A stretch of DNA of 64,000 nt from Cymbomonas tetramitiformis (taxonomy: Eukaryota; Chlorophyta; Pyramimonadophyceae; Pyramimonadales; Pyramimonadaceae). Shown here one piece after another: positions 35,801 through 43,100 of the stretch. Made by a program: the position numbers and the translations under genes. Positions within the stretch are counted from its first letter, which is position 1, and each line of letters opens with the position of its first letter. Where the stretch lies: positions 1 to 64,000 of the forward strand of contig LGRX02016064.1 in the NCBI GenBank assembly GCA_001247695.2, read 5' to 3'. The notes under the pieces were generated by a model, which made no database searches, was not told the origin of the DNA, and saw nothing but the letters and a program-made list of their open reading frames with translations.

Positions 35801-35857
35801 AAGACTCTGAACCAACGACGAGTGAGCTCTCTCAACTGACGCAGCGTGACGTGTCAT
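13764..35857 (-). CDS. giant Pmp-repeat, multi-pass membrane surface protein (about 25+ exons)
   Basis: One minus-strand gene from ATG at 35857 to the stop at 13764. Order: signal peptide; N-terminal Cys-bearing region; a long series of Pmp-type repeats with GGA-(I/V/L) and FxxN-like motifs (extracellular beta-helix, rich in N-glycosylation sequons); a GCC2/GCC3-like Cys-rich module; a Cys-rich stretch; at least five to seven hydrophobic segments with amphipathic links; an acidic, Ser-rich cytoplasmic tail. Most Pmp-part junctions I could test are phase 1 and most membrane-part junctions phase 0 or matched. This ectodomain plus membrane layout is known in protist and algal surface proteins with TRP-like C-termini; role in adhesion or sensing is inference. 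The exon between 26058 and 26502, any exon in the N gap, and the 32.6-32.8 kb exon are not resolved. Confidence 0.8.
15394..15522 (-). CDS. exon, transmembrane helix
   Basis: Acceptor CTCCAG, donor GTGCGC, 43 codons, phase 0-0. NDAMNSLMLTVLINQFMMQV matches the 'N...sL' segment expected after QPFK; ends GIGIAMILMQ. Confidence 0.8.
15800..16297. repeat. 19-bp tandem repeat in an intron, about 24 copies
   Basis: The unit is caccgcagcgtccacctgt, with some truncated units. It fills nearly half of the intron between the exons at 16645-16882 and 15394-15522. The long plus-strand ORFs here are artefacts of the repeat. Confidence 0.95.
16645..16882 (-). CDS. exon, two transmembrane helices
   Basis: Acceptor GTCGTAG, enters phase 2, exits phase 0 at GTAATC. 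LNLIFVPAVWLCVIKAM and MYALLISFVSILLHQTF are hydrophobic. The end, HQTFQPFK, fits the conserved H...QPF/RPY motif before the last helix pair in TRP-like C-termini. Confidence 0.8.
16911..17029 (-). CDS. exon of the membrane region
   Basis: Reads AGLVQNVPVTMLDDAHVAK, then MGQFYIPFQDR, ending TG|GTACGC in phase 2; the next exon completes Trp. The 5' edge is uncertain. Confidence 0.65.
17152..17226. repeat. 19-bp purine-rich tandem repeat in an intron
   Basis: Four copies of gggagcggagggagcccgc, the last two diverged. Surrounding intron sequence (17230-18130) is G-rich on the plus strand with no exon seen. Confidence 0.85.
18136..18301 (-). CDS. exon, loop and amphipathic segment
   Basis: Acceptor GGGCAG, phase 0 in, phase 1 out (donor GTAATT). 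Reads ANDVLKKWKRTSKINLFDFV, then VTLGMRNTMICIKHD. The exit phase does not match the next recognised exon, so one small exon may be missing. Confidence 0.65.
18581..18805 (-). CDS. exon, cytoplasmic loop of the membrane region
   Basis: Acceptor CATGCAG, donor GTGAGG, 75 codons, phase 0-0. Hydrophilic, with basic and acidic clusters (LMPRRRQGSDTGK, VDIYMHESSFELSTKEY); no membrane helix. Confidence 0.75.
18866..19056. repeat. 39-bp tandem repeat in an intron, five copies
   Basis: The unit contains cgcaccgcccagcgaggcgt and ctccgcagggagggc. It lies immediately downstream (in gene direction) of the helix exon at 19069-19245. Confidence 0.9.
19069..19245 (-). CDS. exon, transmembrane helix
   Basis: Acceptor TGTACAG, phase 0 both ends, 59 codons. 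SLDVVTIVFFVFGFPVALFV is a strong membrane helix followed by a basic end (RMHSFKK). Donor GTGCGC. Confidence 0.8.
19594..19733. repeat. 9-bp GATCACGCC tandem repeat in an intron
   Basis: About 15 copies of gatcacgcc and variants (gatcacact, ggtcacact) in irregular alternation. Any ORF here reads Asp-His-Ala/Thr repeats and is an artefact. Confidence 0.9.
19948..20152 (-). CDS. exon, transmembrane helix plus basic loop
   Basis: Acceptor CGGCAG, enters in phase 2, leaves in phase 0. LVILFFVIVYRGIKFN is a helix end with a basic stop-transfer, followed by KRKKDS and a second hydrophobic part (ACAGCALFIITYMHP). Donor GTGCCC. Confidence 0.8.
20729..21271. repeat. 57-bp tandem repeat spanning a 5' splice site, about ten copies
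   Basis: Each unit is about 28 bases of the adjoining exon end followed by 29 bases of the intron start, so every copy repeats the donor TG|GTGCGC. The unit length is a multiple of three and the frame continues open through all copies, encoding FYDAIVTPWCAALTVPCVM each time, then a stop. One copy lacks three bases without breaking the frame. Confidence 0.9.
21272..21477 (-). CDS. exon, membrane region
   Basis: Acceptor GGAGCAG, phase 0 in. VLGQMTLVFRTSLMPGMMN, then FRPFAIIDTASLFNVPC fits the conserved segment between the first two helices of TRP-like C-termini. Ends FYDAIITPW across a TG|GTGCGC donor in phase 2; the next exon restores Trp then LVILFFVIV. Confidence 0.8.
21843..22256 (-). CDS. 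exon: Cys-rich stalk and first transmembrane helix
   Basis: Acceptor ATTTGCAG, phase 0 in and out. VSKCDFIDACTTDG and CGGLLGLSC precede CKSCPPL and a hydrophobic helix (MMVITVSAAVVLSICAMLY), then a charged loop and CALGIFVGY. An alternative acceptor at 22326 would add 23 codons. Confidence 0.8.
22733..22940. repeat. 30-bp tandem repeat in an intron, seven copies
   Basis: The unit contains ggtggaggcggaacgccctg and caagctcatt; copies differ at one to four positions. The array approaches the N gap and may continue into it. Confidence 0.9.
22999..23836. other. assembly gap (838 N)
   Basis: A run of unknown bases lying in an intron beside a 30-bp tandem repeat, the likely cause of the gap. ORFs reported across it are artefacts. 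An exon of the Pmp-repeat gene could be hidden here. Confidence 0.99.
23870..24011 (-). CDS. exon, Cys-containing juxtamembrane region
   Basis: Reads GFGQGWWLSPNAQYCGDVAK then a Glu-rich end and the donor GTGCGC. Acceptor CCTGCAG. The entry phase does not match the previous exon, so its 5' edge or an intervening exon is uncertain. Confidence 0.65.
24365..24646 (-). CDS. exon with GCC2/GCC3-like Cys-rich module
   Basis: Acceptor GGTGCAG, phase 0 in and out. CAPGDHLNGLKCETCPAGSL is the CxxG...CxxCPxG pattern of GCC2/GCC3 (ephrin-receptor-like) modules, followed by CVSCEEY. The donor lies beside a GGGCGA hexamer run (24331-24360). Confidence 0.8.
25011..25293 (-). CDS. exon between Pmp repeats and Cys-rich module
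   Basis: Acceptor TGCCTCAG, phase 2 in, phase 0 out. Begins CDNCSS; the rest is a beta-rich domain (VSLEIPANGTLYANSTNAI) of unknown family, likely extracellular. Confidence 0.75.
25509..26058 (-). CDS. Pmp-repeat exon
   Basis: Acceptor GCGAAG, donor GTGCGT. Motifs GGGGALSI, LRGGGIRV, SEGGGLSIV, TNCTFANSNGSHGGAVFL. Ends in phase 2, and joining to the next exon restores Arg then CDNC exactly. Confidence 0.85.
26502..27136 (-). CDS. largest Pmp-repeat exon
   Basis: Acceptor GTGACAG; open for 211 codons. Contains at least six GG[A/G/C]-[I/L/M]-type rungs (GGGMILVE, GGALQLE, GGGLSV, GGGIYAI, GGCLYAD, GGAFL) with N-C-S and F-x-G-N spacers. The donor (GTGGGC) at 26501 leaves phase 0, which does not fit the next recognised exon, so a small exon between 26058 and 26502 is likely. 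Confidence 0.85.
27137..28232. other. intron of the Pmp-repeat gene with no gene-like content
   Basis: Lower-GC sequence with no exon seen between the Pmp exons on either side. Short ctgtgacagc motifs recur at 27340-27410. Confidence 0.5.
28233..28403 (-). CDS. exon, Pmp repeat
   Basis: Acceptor GGTGCAG, phase 1-1, donor GTGCGT. Reads NHCEVSNNSARGNGGALAI and LTNLIIANNTAVTGGAV, two textbook Pmp rungs. Confidence 0.8.
28617..28736. repeat. 42-bp tandem repeat in an intron, three copies
   Basis: The unit contains acacggccctccaaatgcac and gcagaataagctgcaacatg; three near-identical copies. Non-coding on position, in an intron of the Pmp-repeat gene. Confidence 0.85.
28885..29250 (-). CDS. exon, Pmp repeat (5' edge uncertain)
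   Basis: The 3' part reads LMELNNCFLRGNAAANDGG then AIFMS and ends at a GTGCGC donor in phase 1. The upstream part is open but less repeat-like; the acceptor could be anywhere between about 29000 and 29250. Confidence 0.65.
29609..29842 (-). CDS. exon, Pmp repeat
   Basis: Acceptor ATGACAG, donor GTGAGG, phase 1-1. Contains VFNSSISYNRVSS, GGWIYAHRSMKL and YDGGAFYC, clear Pmp motifs, then a His/Asp/Glu-rich end. Confidence 0.75.
30055..30670. repeat. 48-bp tandem repeat in an intron
   Basis: About 12 copies of a unit of about 48 bases built around cacaccaacgttgtgaacct and gcgtgaagaccctgacggag. Copies contain small deletions that break any frame. Beyond 30640 divergent copies continue to about 30860. 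Read on the plus strand each intact unit gives 16 residues (NVVNLTGVKTLTEPHT). Confidence 0.85.
31405..31530. repeat. ATTGATTC microsatellite
   Basis: About 11 copies of an 8-base unit, passing into a CATT run. Lies in an intron of the Pmp-repeat gene. Confidence 0.95.
31659..31786 (-). CDS. exon, Pmp repeat
   Basis: Contains SGGVFYISAYAHVILSNSV and NGALLGDGGVYYSG. The donor GTGAGT leaves phase 1. The acceptor is uncertain: the most likely AG at 31787 does not give the expected phase, and the frame is open for some distance upstream. Confidence 0.7.
32085..32255 (-). CDS. exon, Pmp repeat
   Basis: Acceptor GGTGCAG, donor GTGTGA, phase 1-1. Contains FERCTLSCFEVSNNGGIIYV and VNITVTDCNIFRNHAG, typical Pmp rungs (GG[I/A] and FxxN). 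Confidence 0.8.
32640..32834 (-). CDS. exon(s) of the Pmp-repeat gene, boundaries unresolved
   Basis: Reads MCDACTFMKNDSGNET and ATDVFMNNSTDLQKGMF in one frame, then YNGLLKLQDCLVNNT in another, ending at a GTGTGC donor near 32637. Either two exons or a one-to-two base sequence error lies near 32690. Confidence 0.5.
33319..33444 (-). CDS. exon 5, Pmp-like repeat
   Basis: Acceptor CTCAG, donor GTAAGT, phase 1-1. Reads NVTVIDSLFVSNEHRGAL then LTMNNVTFYANLG, two beta-helix rungs with the common N-x-T/F-x-x-N pattern. Confidence 0.75.
33638..33865 (-). CDS. exon 4, first Pmp-like beta-helix rungs
   Basis: Acceptor GGCGCAG, donor GTGAGT, phase 1-1. The alternating hydrophobic pattern (LTVSNIVLRNAHDLAI, VITIEGCLITGTF) fits right-handed beta-helix rungs. 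Confidence 0.75.
34110..34388 (-). CDS. exon 3 of the Pmp-repeat gene
   Basis: Acceptor TAGCAG, donor GTGAGC; phase 1 in and out. Encodes a region with two Cys and no obvious repeat, just before the Pmp repeats begin. Confidence 0.7.
34752..35066 (-). CDS. exon 2 of the Pmp-repeat gene
   Basis: Acceptor TTCTTGCAG, donor GTGCGC; starts with two bases and ends in phase 1, matching exons 1 and 3. The Cys-rich start (ECGGGCVSDLPTC) joins on to YACC of exon 1. Rich in Asn, Ser and Thr. Confidence 0.75.
35476..35857 (-). CDS. exon 1: signal peptide and N-terminus
   Basis: Starts at ATG 35857 (MTRHAAS...). A hydrophobic core (LFAICFSLAIEATAAYA) fits a cleaved signal peptide. An in-frame codon at 35929 would add 24 residues but makes a poorer signal. 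The mature part has two or three Cys and N-glycosylation sites. It ends in YACC at a GTGAGC donor in phase 1. Confidence 0.75.
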
Positions 35858-36355
35858 CTTATTATTTTCGAGTCCGTTGCCATAAGCACAACTCAAACTG
35901 GGGACACGTTGCACCTCTGCCGATCCCACTACCAGCGACGAAACCTGCTGAAGACCTTACTACCTCAGACCATCATAGCACATTGCGATAGGTTGTGACT
36001 ACAAATTATGCCTGAACCCACGCAAGTGCCTCATGAAACTACCCCGAACATGGACGTTCGGAGCTACGACCCACACACAGGCCAGAATAATCGAGCGATA
36101 ATCTCAGCATGAGTCATGCTCTTTCCACTCGCGACTGTTGAGTCCGACGAACTATAAAATAACCCCTAACGTGAGGACAAGTCGATTCAGAGCTGTAAGT
36201 AAAATGGAACTCTAGTCGAACCGGAAGTCGCAGTCCTCACACTCACACGAGTGACACAACTTTCCAACTAACAAATAACATCTAACAACCAATCAACTTA
36301 GAACTTTCCCGTACAGTATAACCTCTGCTCCTTATGATTTGGAACCTGGCCAAAT
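35858..36355. promoter_or_regulatory. 5' flank of the giant minus-strand gene
   Basis: No coding sequence. This must hold the promoter of the Pmp-repeat gene, but I cannot point to a TATA box or other element with confidence. Confidence 0.3.
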
Positions 36356-36358
36356 TAC

Positions 36359-36401
<43 letters not shown>
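36356..36401. repeat. (TTAC)n microsatellite
   Basis: About eleven TTAC units directly before dispersed-repeat copy 2. Copy 1 at 2044 is preceded by only two or three such units. Confidence 0.95.
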
Positions 36402-36402
<1 letters not shown>

Positions 36403-36625
36403 ATCAGCAGCAGCAAAGCGCGAATCCCAACGGGCGACACACACGAACTTCCGATCTCACGATCGCCAGACGCTAACGATGACAGTGCCACTGCAGTCGC
36501 GTACATTTACCGCGACGCCACCCACGCGATATGGCATGGCATGTTGGGATGCAAAAAGCGAAGCACTGTCGCGCACATGATCCTACGGTCAGATGGCCTA
36601 GCGGAGATCTCTTTTTGAGATCGAT
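36401..36625 (+). repeat. dispersed repeat, copy 2
   Basis: Near-identical to 2049-2285, with the same GATCTC-T(5)-GAGATC hairpin at its end. Downstream, gcgtcgcgtcgcgtc runs near 36670 are unrelated. Confidence 0.75.
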
Positions 36626-37552
36626 CCTAGTAAAATGAAAAATCCCGTCCGTCCTCTCGATCTCGCCTCGCGCGTCGCGTCGCGTCGCGTCGGTCTGTCC
36701 TCTGTCGCTGTCGTGACACGTCGCGTCGTGTGCTCGTGTCACGATGAGGCTGAGGTGACAACCAGAGCTGGTTCCTTATTTGTATATATTGCTTTTGTCG
36801 ATTTCACATATAATAATAGTAATAAGTATAAACATATAAGCGTTTGCCCTTATAAATATATACTATTATATCAAAGGGTGACTATCTCAGGCAAAAAAAC
36901 CTATACCCTAAAAACCTTTGCATTTCGTTCCATCAGTATAAACAGTATCTCCTTGTCGTTTTTAGGGTATAAATGCTACTGACGCTGGAATTTCACCTGT
37001 CTTTTTACTTATAAACGGTTATATAAATCAGGCCACCTCGCGCGATCGAACCTGGCCATCCCATCGTCATCGCTGTCATTATTCTGAGGTTTCCTCCCCT
37101 CAGCCTCCGTTCGAAGGAGGCGGGCATATGAAACAAAATGAAATATGTAAACTGGCCATGGCCTGCAGATCGCCGGGGTATATATACAACAGTGCAGAGT
37201 GCCCCCTAAAAAGAACCTAAACCCGGCACAACCAATACCAATATGAATACGACTAGCTGTACGACTAAGACTAAATACGAACTAGAACGACAACTATACT
37301 AAAACAGCTACTAGTGATACTATAACTAATACTAAAGCTACGGCTGACCCAAAGAACCCAACGAACGACACCAAGACGAGTGGCTCGCGTCACTCACTAG
37401 ACTGGACCGAAACACGGTGCAGTTTGCTATCTCCTTATCGTTTATGTTCCTCTATAACCGGGGCTTCAAAACCCACGAAAAAGCCGCCCTAAACGTGATT
37501 GCTGAAATCTGCATAGGCAACCCTGACCGGGAGTCCCGGTGCAGGCCCCTAT
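36626..37552. other. non-coding stretch
   Basis: AT-rich to mixed sequence; no supported gene. It ends where the 1.54-kb tandem unit begins (tgacagagacggtgaaat). Confidence 0.5.
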
Positions 37553-38732
37553 TGACAGAGACGGTGAAATAAACGGTGGATATAAACGACAACGGTGGAA
37601 TATATGCGTGTTTTCAGTCTTCACAAACTCTGTGAAGCTGGGACGAGATGCTCGGGTGGTTTCGCAGTCTAAGATAGATCATAAAACATAATTGAGGGTT
37701 TTGTGCTATCGGAGACGGACGGAGCAGAACGGCAAGTCACGGCAGTGACACATGCACTGCACTCCGAGGGGGGAAAGCAGGAGACAGACCCCCATCTTAT
37801 GGTGGGGGGTGAAATCAGTCTCTCCATGACACCACCTCCTCCCGAAGGAGAGGAGTGCCACGGTACAATGTACACACTGTTATCCTAGGCCTGCCGGCCA
37901 TCTACATCTGTAACCCTAAGGAGCCTTTTTCAGCTCAGCTAGTGTGGCATCTGCCTGCGCTGGCACAGATATAGTCGTCCATCCCACAGCTTCCGATCTA
38001 GGGTTTCTCAAATTGTCCCGGGATCACCCAACGCCCGTGCGGTGCCAAGGCCAAAAGTGGTGCAGCACCACCAGAGCAGGTGCGTCGATGAGGAGGGGGT
38101 GAGGAGGGCGAAGGTGAAAAATGCGGTGAAGGGATGTGGTCAAGGTTAGGGATCGGTTGGTCCGATATTCTGATAAATCGATTTATCGGAATATCACAAT
38201 CGATCGATTAACGAGCGAAAAAATCAGAATCGATCGATTACGAGGGGGGGAAATCGGAATCGATCGATTACAAGGAGAAAAAATCAGAATCGATCGATGT
38301 TTAATCGGAAAAACTCATAATCGATCGATGACCAATCGAAAAATATCAGAATCAATCGATTATAATTTGAAATTCCATAATCGATACGGTTTTCGATTAT
38401 CGGTTATGGAAACCGATATTACAAAGTGCCCAAGCTAGGATCGCATTGGCTTAAAAAGCTGTCAGGTAGGATTGGCTCCCCGGATCGATGAAGGACCGAT
38501 ATTACAAAGTGCCCAAGCTAGGATCGCATTGGCTTAAAAAAACTGTGGGGTAGAATTGGCTCCCCGGATCGATGAAGCACCCCATATCGTGGCCTTCATG
38601 AAGGCTCTTATTAAAGCCTCGGCTCTATCGTTTCAGGTTACCATTCCAATTGAATTCAGGTCATAGAGGTCCCGTGCCGTGGACGCCTGCGAGTTGCAAT
38701 TCTGTGACATTGCCGATTACTGTACGTGAAAG

Positions 38733-39122
38733 ATGGGAAGGCGCGGACGAGGCACGAAAAGGAAGAGTAGCTTTGGAGTGACCCTAGTCGCCCAGGGCCA
38801 GGGCCACATCAAACGAACTCAGCAATCACCTTTCGACCCTGCTGGAGGTGACGATAAAACCTTCGAAGTCCGCGAGATTAAAGCGGAACGTCTGTGTGGT
38901 GTGACCCCACAATTTTTGATAGGATGGGCCGATCTTTCCGATAAGGCGGATACTTGGGAGCCGATAGAGCATCTTCTCGGTCATGAGAACGATATTAAAG
39001 AGTTCCGCGCACGCCGCAAGGAGGAGGCGTCAATCGAAGAGGCCGCAGCCAAAGCCAGAAAGAAGCAAAGACACGATGATGTTGAGCGTATTGCGGAAGG
39101 TACTTCACGCGACCCCCACTAG
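38733..39122 (+). CDS. chromodomain ORF inside the hAT element
   Basis: 129 codons from ATG 38733. A basic, nuclear-type N-terminus (GRRGRGTKRKSS) is followed by a chromodomain at about residues 48-100: FEVREI, then LIGWADLSDKADTWEPIEHL and a helix ending in Arg/Lys. The two Trp of the fold are present. Chromodomains bind methylated histone tails and are best known in chromovirus integrases. Here it precedes the transposase ORF by 14 bases in a different frame, so it was probably the N-terminal part of one transposase, separated by a frameshift, deletion or unrecognised intron. No BED zinc finger is seen. Confidence 0.7.
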   Translation: MGRRGRGTKRKSSFGVTLVAQGQGHIKRTQQSPFDPAGGDDKTFEVREIKAERLCGVTPQFLIGWADLSDKADTWEPIEHLLGHENDIKEFRARRKEEASIEEAAAKARKKQRHDDVERIAEGTSRDPH

Positions 39123-39136
39123 CGAGCCTTTCTGCG

Positions 39137-40174
39137 ATGATATACCTCAGTGTGCCTGCTTGTGAACATTCACCTGTGCTCACGAATGCCAAAAAGGCTG
39201 CTACTGCCGTGGCAAACCCGGACGGCAGCGTGTACAAGTCGCACCAGCTCCAAAGCGATGAGTGGAGCATAGTGCGTGAGGCTATGTATTTGCTCACGTA
39301 CGCCAAAACTGCCGTGGATCTCTTACAACACACGAAGAAGGTGACCCCCAACCTCATCATGCCTGTTGTGGCACGTCTGGCATACACCTTCCATGTCGAC
39401 GCGCCCCTTAAGTACGAGAAACATGGCGTGACGATCACCAACGAGGCTGTGAAGGAGGCTCGGGAATCGGCGTACAAGGACCTATGCAAGCGGTTTTTCA
39501 ACGATTTGATGGATTGTAAGCTCGAAGACTTCGCGATCGCGTCACTCTTGGATCCCCGGTATAAGAGCTTCAAGTTTAAGTTCGCGGAGAAGTGGATGCG
39601 AGGTTTGTTTCCTTTCCTTTTCACAATTTTGTATGTTGTTGAATCCTTTGTGATGTTCTGGCCGGATAATTTGGCAGACCGTAATGCTCAAAGGAAGCTT
39701 GGGGTGTTATTACTATCAGGAAAGTTCACAAAAAAACAGGCAGAGTCGTGGGCAAGTGGCGTGTACGCGGCCGATTGGAAGCCCAAGCCCACACAAGATG
39801 CTGATGTTACACCTATCCCCAAGGAAGTTGCGGGTAAGAATGTGATCAACGAGGCTTCCTTTTTAGCTTCTGACTCTGACTCGGAAGAGGATGAGCCGGA
39901 GGAGGGACCTCAGAAGGAGGCTCCGCGTGATGAGCTCCGAGAGTATTTGGAATTGCCAGATGAGAAAGGAGACATAGATGTTCAGAGTTGGTGGAGGCTC
40001 CGAGGATTGCAATTTCCTAACTTAGCCAAGATGGCGAGGCAGTTTCTTGCAGTGCCTGCCTCTACTGCAGGTGTGGAGCGGGCTTTTTCAGCTGCTACGG
40101 GTATGCACTCAGACTTGCGCAAGAGGTTGGAGGAGGGAACTCTGCAACACTCGTTGATGGCTGCTATGAACTAG
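39137..40174 (+). CDS. hAT transposase, C-terminal half
   Basis: 345 codons to the stop at 40172. The first part matches the middle of hAT transposases (EWSIVREAMYLLTYAKTAVD, then KKVTPNLIMPV and FAIASLLDPRYKSFKF, the LDPRYK motif). The C-terminus carries the hAT dimerisation signature (VPASTAGVERAFSAATG). A 75-base T-rich stretch at 39603-39677 begins GTTTGT, ends TTGGCAG and encodes a hydrophobic insert absent from the family; it is probably an in-frame intron. The N-terminal catalytic part with the first Asp residues is missing, so this copy is unlikely to move by itself. Confidence 0.8.
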   Translation: MIYLSVPACEHSPVLTNAKKAATAVANPDGSVYKSHQLQSDEWSIVREAMYLLTYAKTAVDLLQHTKKVTPNLIMPVVARLAYTFHVDAPLKYEKHGVTITNEAVKEARESAYKDLCKRFFNDLMDCKLEDFAIASLLDPRYKSFKFKFAEKWMRGLFPFLFTILYVVESFVMFWPDNLADRNAQRKLGVLLLSGKFTKKQAESWASGVYAADWKPKPTQDADVTPIPKEVAGKNVINEASFLASDSDSEEDEPEEGPQKEAPRDELREYLELPDEKGDIDVQSWWRLRGLQFPNLAKMARQFLAVPASTAGVERAFSAATGMHSDLRKRLEEGTLQHSLMAAMN

Positions 40175-43100
40175 ATATGTAGGTTGAGCACATAAGCATA
40201 CTTTTAGATATCTGGAATATACTCAGCGTGCTATGAACTGTGTACGCGTGTAGGGAGACTTAGCATGTTAGCAAATAAGATAGCAATTAAGAAACACCGC
40301 CTGCGGTGTAAATGCGCCTAACTTGTATGCTGCTTAATAGGGGTTGTAAATAGGACATTGATATCAATCAATCTAGACTTGTACCATCACACACCTGCTT
40401 GTTGAAGAATGTCTATGCTGCTTTTGGGGGTTTATCGATTTGGATATCGATTACATCGATATATCGATATATCGGAATTTGTTATCAAAATCGGAATCGA
40501 TCGATTACCAATTGAAAAAATCGAAATCGATCGATTACCGAGCGGAAAAATCAGAATCGATCGATTACTAGGCGAAAAAATCAGAATCGATCGATCGCTA
40601 GGCGAAAAAAATCAGAATCGATCGATTACTAGGCGAAAAAAATCAGAATCGATCGATTATGAACATGAAATAATCGAAATCGATCGATTAGCCCCGTTCC
40701 AACCGATCCCTAACCTTGGATGTGGTTGAGCGCATGGGAAAAGGCTCGAAAGGGACGATGGTGAAGGGTGAAGTGTGCGTGACAGCACCACCAGACACCA
40801 CCAGATGGTGACCAGGGAGCGCATAAGGTGAAGGTGAGGGAAGTGGAGGGATGAGGTCGAAAGAGTCAAAGCACTCGTTGTCGATGGTGAACGCGATGGA
40901 CTCGAGCTTGGTGTCTGGTGCGCAAACACCACCAGACACCACCAGACCATAGCCAATGGTGGAATGTTGCCGATGTACTCGAAAGGAGTTCAACGCTGAA
41001 CGAACAGCGGCCATACGCGCACGCTGAGGTCCAGTGGACATGGTCGCTGACCACTGACTGCTGACTGCAAAATCTGCGAACCCAAAATTAGGGTTCCCAA
41101 GCGAAAAGCGAACTTCTCGCAAAATCAAGCAAATCAAACGATGAAAGGGTCAAATTGGGGTAGATTCTCGCGGGGAAAACGTCGGTGAAGTCAAAAACGT
41201 CGTGCGGTAAACTTTTTTCCCGCCAGGAGCGGTGCTGCTGGCCAGATAGTCGAGAGCGCGTTTGGGTTCTTGGTGTCAACGTAACTTTCCGTAAAATTAA
41301 CTAAATCGAGCGATGTAAAAGTGAAAGTGGGGTCAAATGTCACGAGGAAACCGCCGGTGAGGTCAAAATAGTCGTGCGGTAAACCATTTCTCCGGCAGTA
41401 GAGGTGCTGCTGGTCAGCGAAATGCGCTCCGCAGACATTGTTGGGAGCACGTAACGTGAAATGCTGAAAAGTTGGTGTGGTAAAGGTTGATGTGGTCGAG
41501 GACAAGGTGCTCGAATAATTCCCCGGTGTCAAGGGGCACGCGGGGTAAAGATGGCGGCAAAGAGGACGAAGGTGCTCAGCCGAATTTGGCGAAAACGGAG
41601 ATGGTTGCCGCACAAGGTACGGGATCAAAGAAAACGAAAGCGTGAGCTAACTCGCCAGTGGTGAGGCCCATAACCTGACAGAGACGGTGAAATAAACGGT
41701 GGATATAAACGACAACGGTGGAATATATGCGTGTTTTCAGTCTCCACAAACTCTGTGAAGTTGGGACGAGATGCTCGGGTGGTTTCGCAGTCTAAGATAG
41801 ATCATAAAACATAATTGAGGGTTTTGTGCTATCGGAGACGGACGGAGCAGAACGGCAAGTCACGGCAGTGACACATGCACTGCACTCCGAGCGGGGGAAA
41901 GCAGGAGACAGACCCCCACCTTATGATGGGGGGTGAAATCAGTCTCTCCATGACACCACCTCCTCCCGAAGGAGAGGAGTGCCACGGTACAATGTACACA
42001 CTGTTATCCTAGGCCTGCCGGCCATCTACATTTGTAACCCTAAGGAGCCTTTTTCAGCTCAGCTAGTGTGGCATCCGCCTGCGCTGGCACAGATATAGTC
42101 GTCCATCCCACAGCTTCCGATCTAGGGTTTCTCAAATTGTCCCGGGATCACCCAACGCCCGTGCGGTGCCAAGGCCAAAAGTGGTGCAGCACCACCAGAG
42201 CAAGTGCGTCGATGAGGAGGGGGTGAGGAGGGCGAAGGTGAAAAATGCGGTGAAGGGATGTGGTTGAGCGCATGGGAAAAGGCTCGAAAGGGACGATGGT
42301 GAAGGGTGAAGTGTGCGTGACAGCACCACCAGACACCACCAGATGGTGACCAGGGAGCGCATAAGGTGAAGGTGAGGGAAGTGGAGGGATGAGGTCGAAA
42401 GAGTCAAAGCACTCGTTGTCGATGGTGAACGCGATGGACTCGAGCTTGGTGTCTGGTGCGCAAACACCACCAGACACCACCACACCATAGCCAATGGTAG
42501 AATGTTGCCGATGTACTCGAAAGGAGTTCAACGCTGAACGAACAGCGGCCATACGCGCACGCTGAGGTCCAGTGGACATGTTCGCTGACCACTGACTGCT
42601 GACTGCAAAATCTGCGAACCCAAAATTAGGGTTCCCAAGCGAAAAGCGAACTTCTCGCAAAATCAAGCAAATCAAACGATGAAAGGGTCAAATTGAGGTA
42701 GATTCTCGCGGGGAAAACGTCGGTGAAGTCAAAAACGTCGTGCGGTAAACCTTTTTCCCGCCAGGAGCGGTGCTGCTGGCCAGATAGCCGAGAGCGCGTT
42801 TGGGTTCTTGGTGTCAACGTAACTTTCCGTAATATCAACTAAATCGAGCGATGTAAAAGTGAAATTGGGGTCAAATGTCACGAGGAAACCGCCGGTGAGG
42901 TCAAAATAGTCGTGCGGTAAACTATTTCTCCGGCAGTAGAGGTGCTGCTGGTCAGCGAAATGCGCTCCGCAGACATTGTTGGGAGCACGTAACGTGAAAT
43001 GCTGAAAAGTTGGTGTGGTAAAGGTTGATGTGGTCGAGGACAAGGTGCTCGAATAATTCCCCGGTGTCAAGGGGCACGCGGGGTGAAGATGGCGGCAAAG

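Larger units (their letters stand above)
38133..40726 (+). mobile_element. complete hAT-superfamily DNA transposon with 8-bp target duplication
   Basis: Element 38141-40718 (2578 bp). Terminal inverted repeats are a perfect 20 bp, CAAGGTTAGGGATCGGTTGG, which fits the hAT YARNG start. It is flanked by the 8-bp duplication GATGTGGT (38133-38140 and 40719-40726), the length typical of hAT. The same site in the next tandem unit (42257-42264) is empty, with a single GATGTGGT. Subterminal regions (38160-38420, 40435-40690) are packed with GAATCGATCGATTA-like motifs in inverted orientation. An internal tandem duplication of about 84 bp lies at 38413-38580. Confidence 0.95.
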
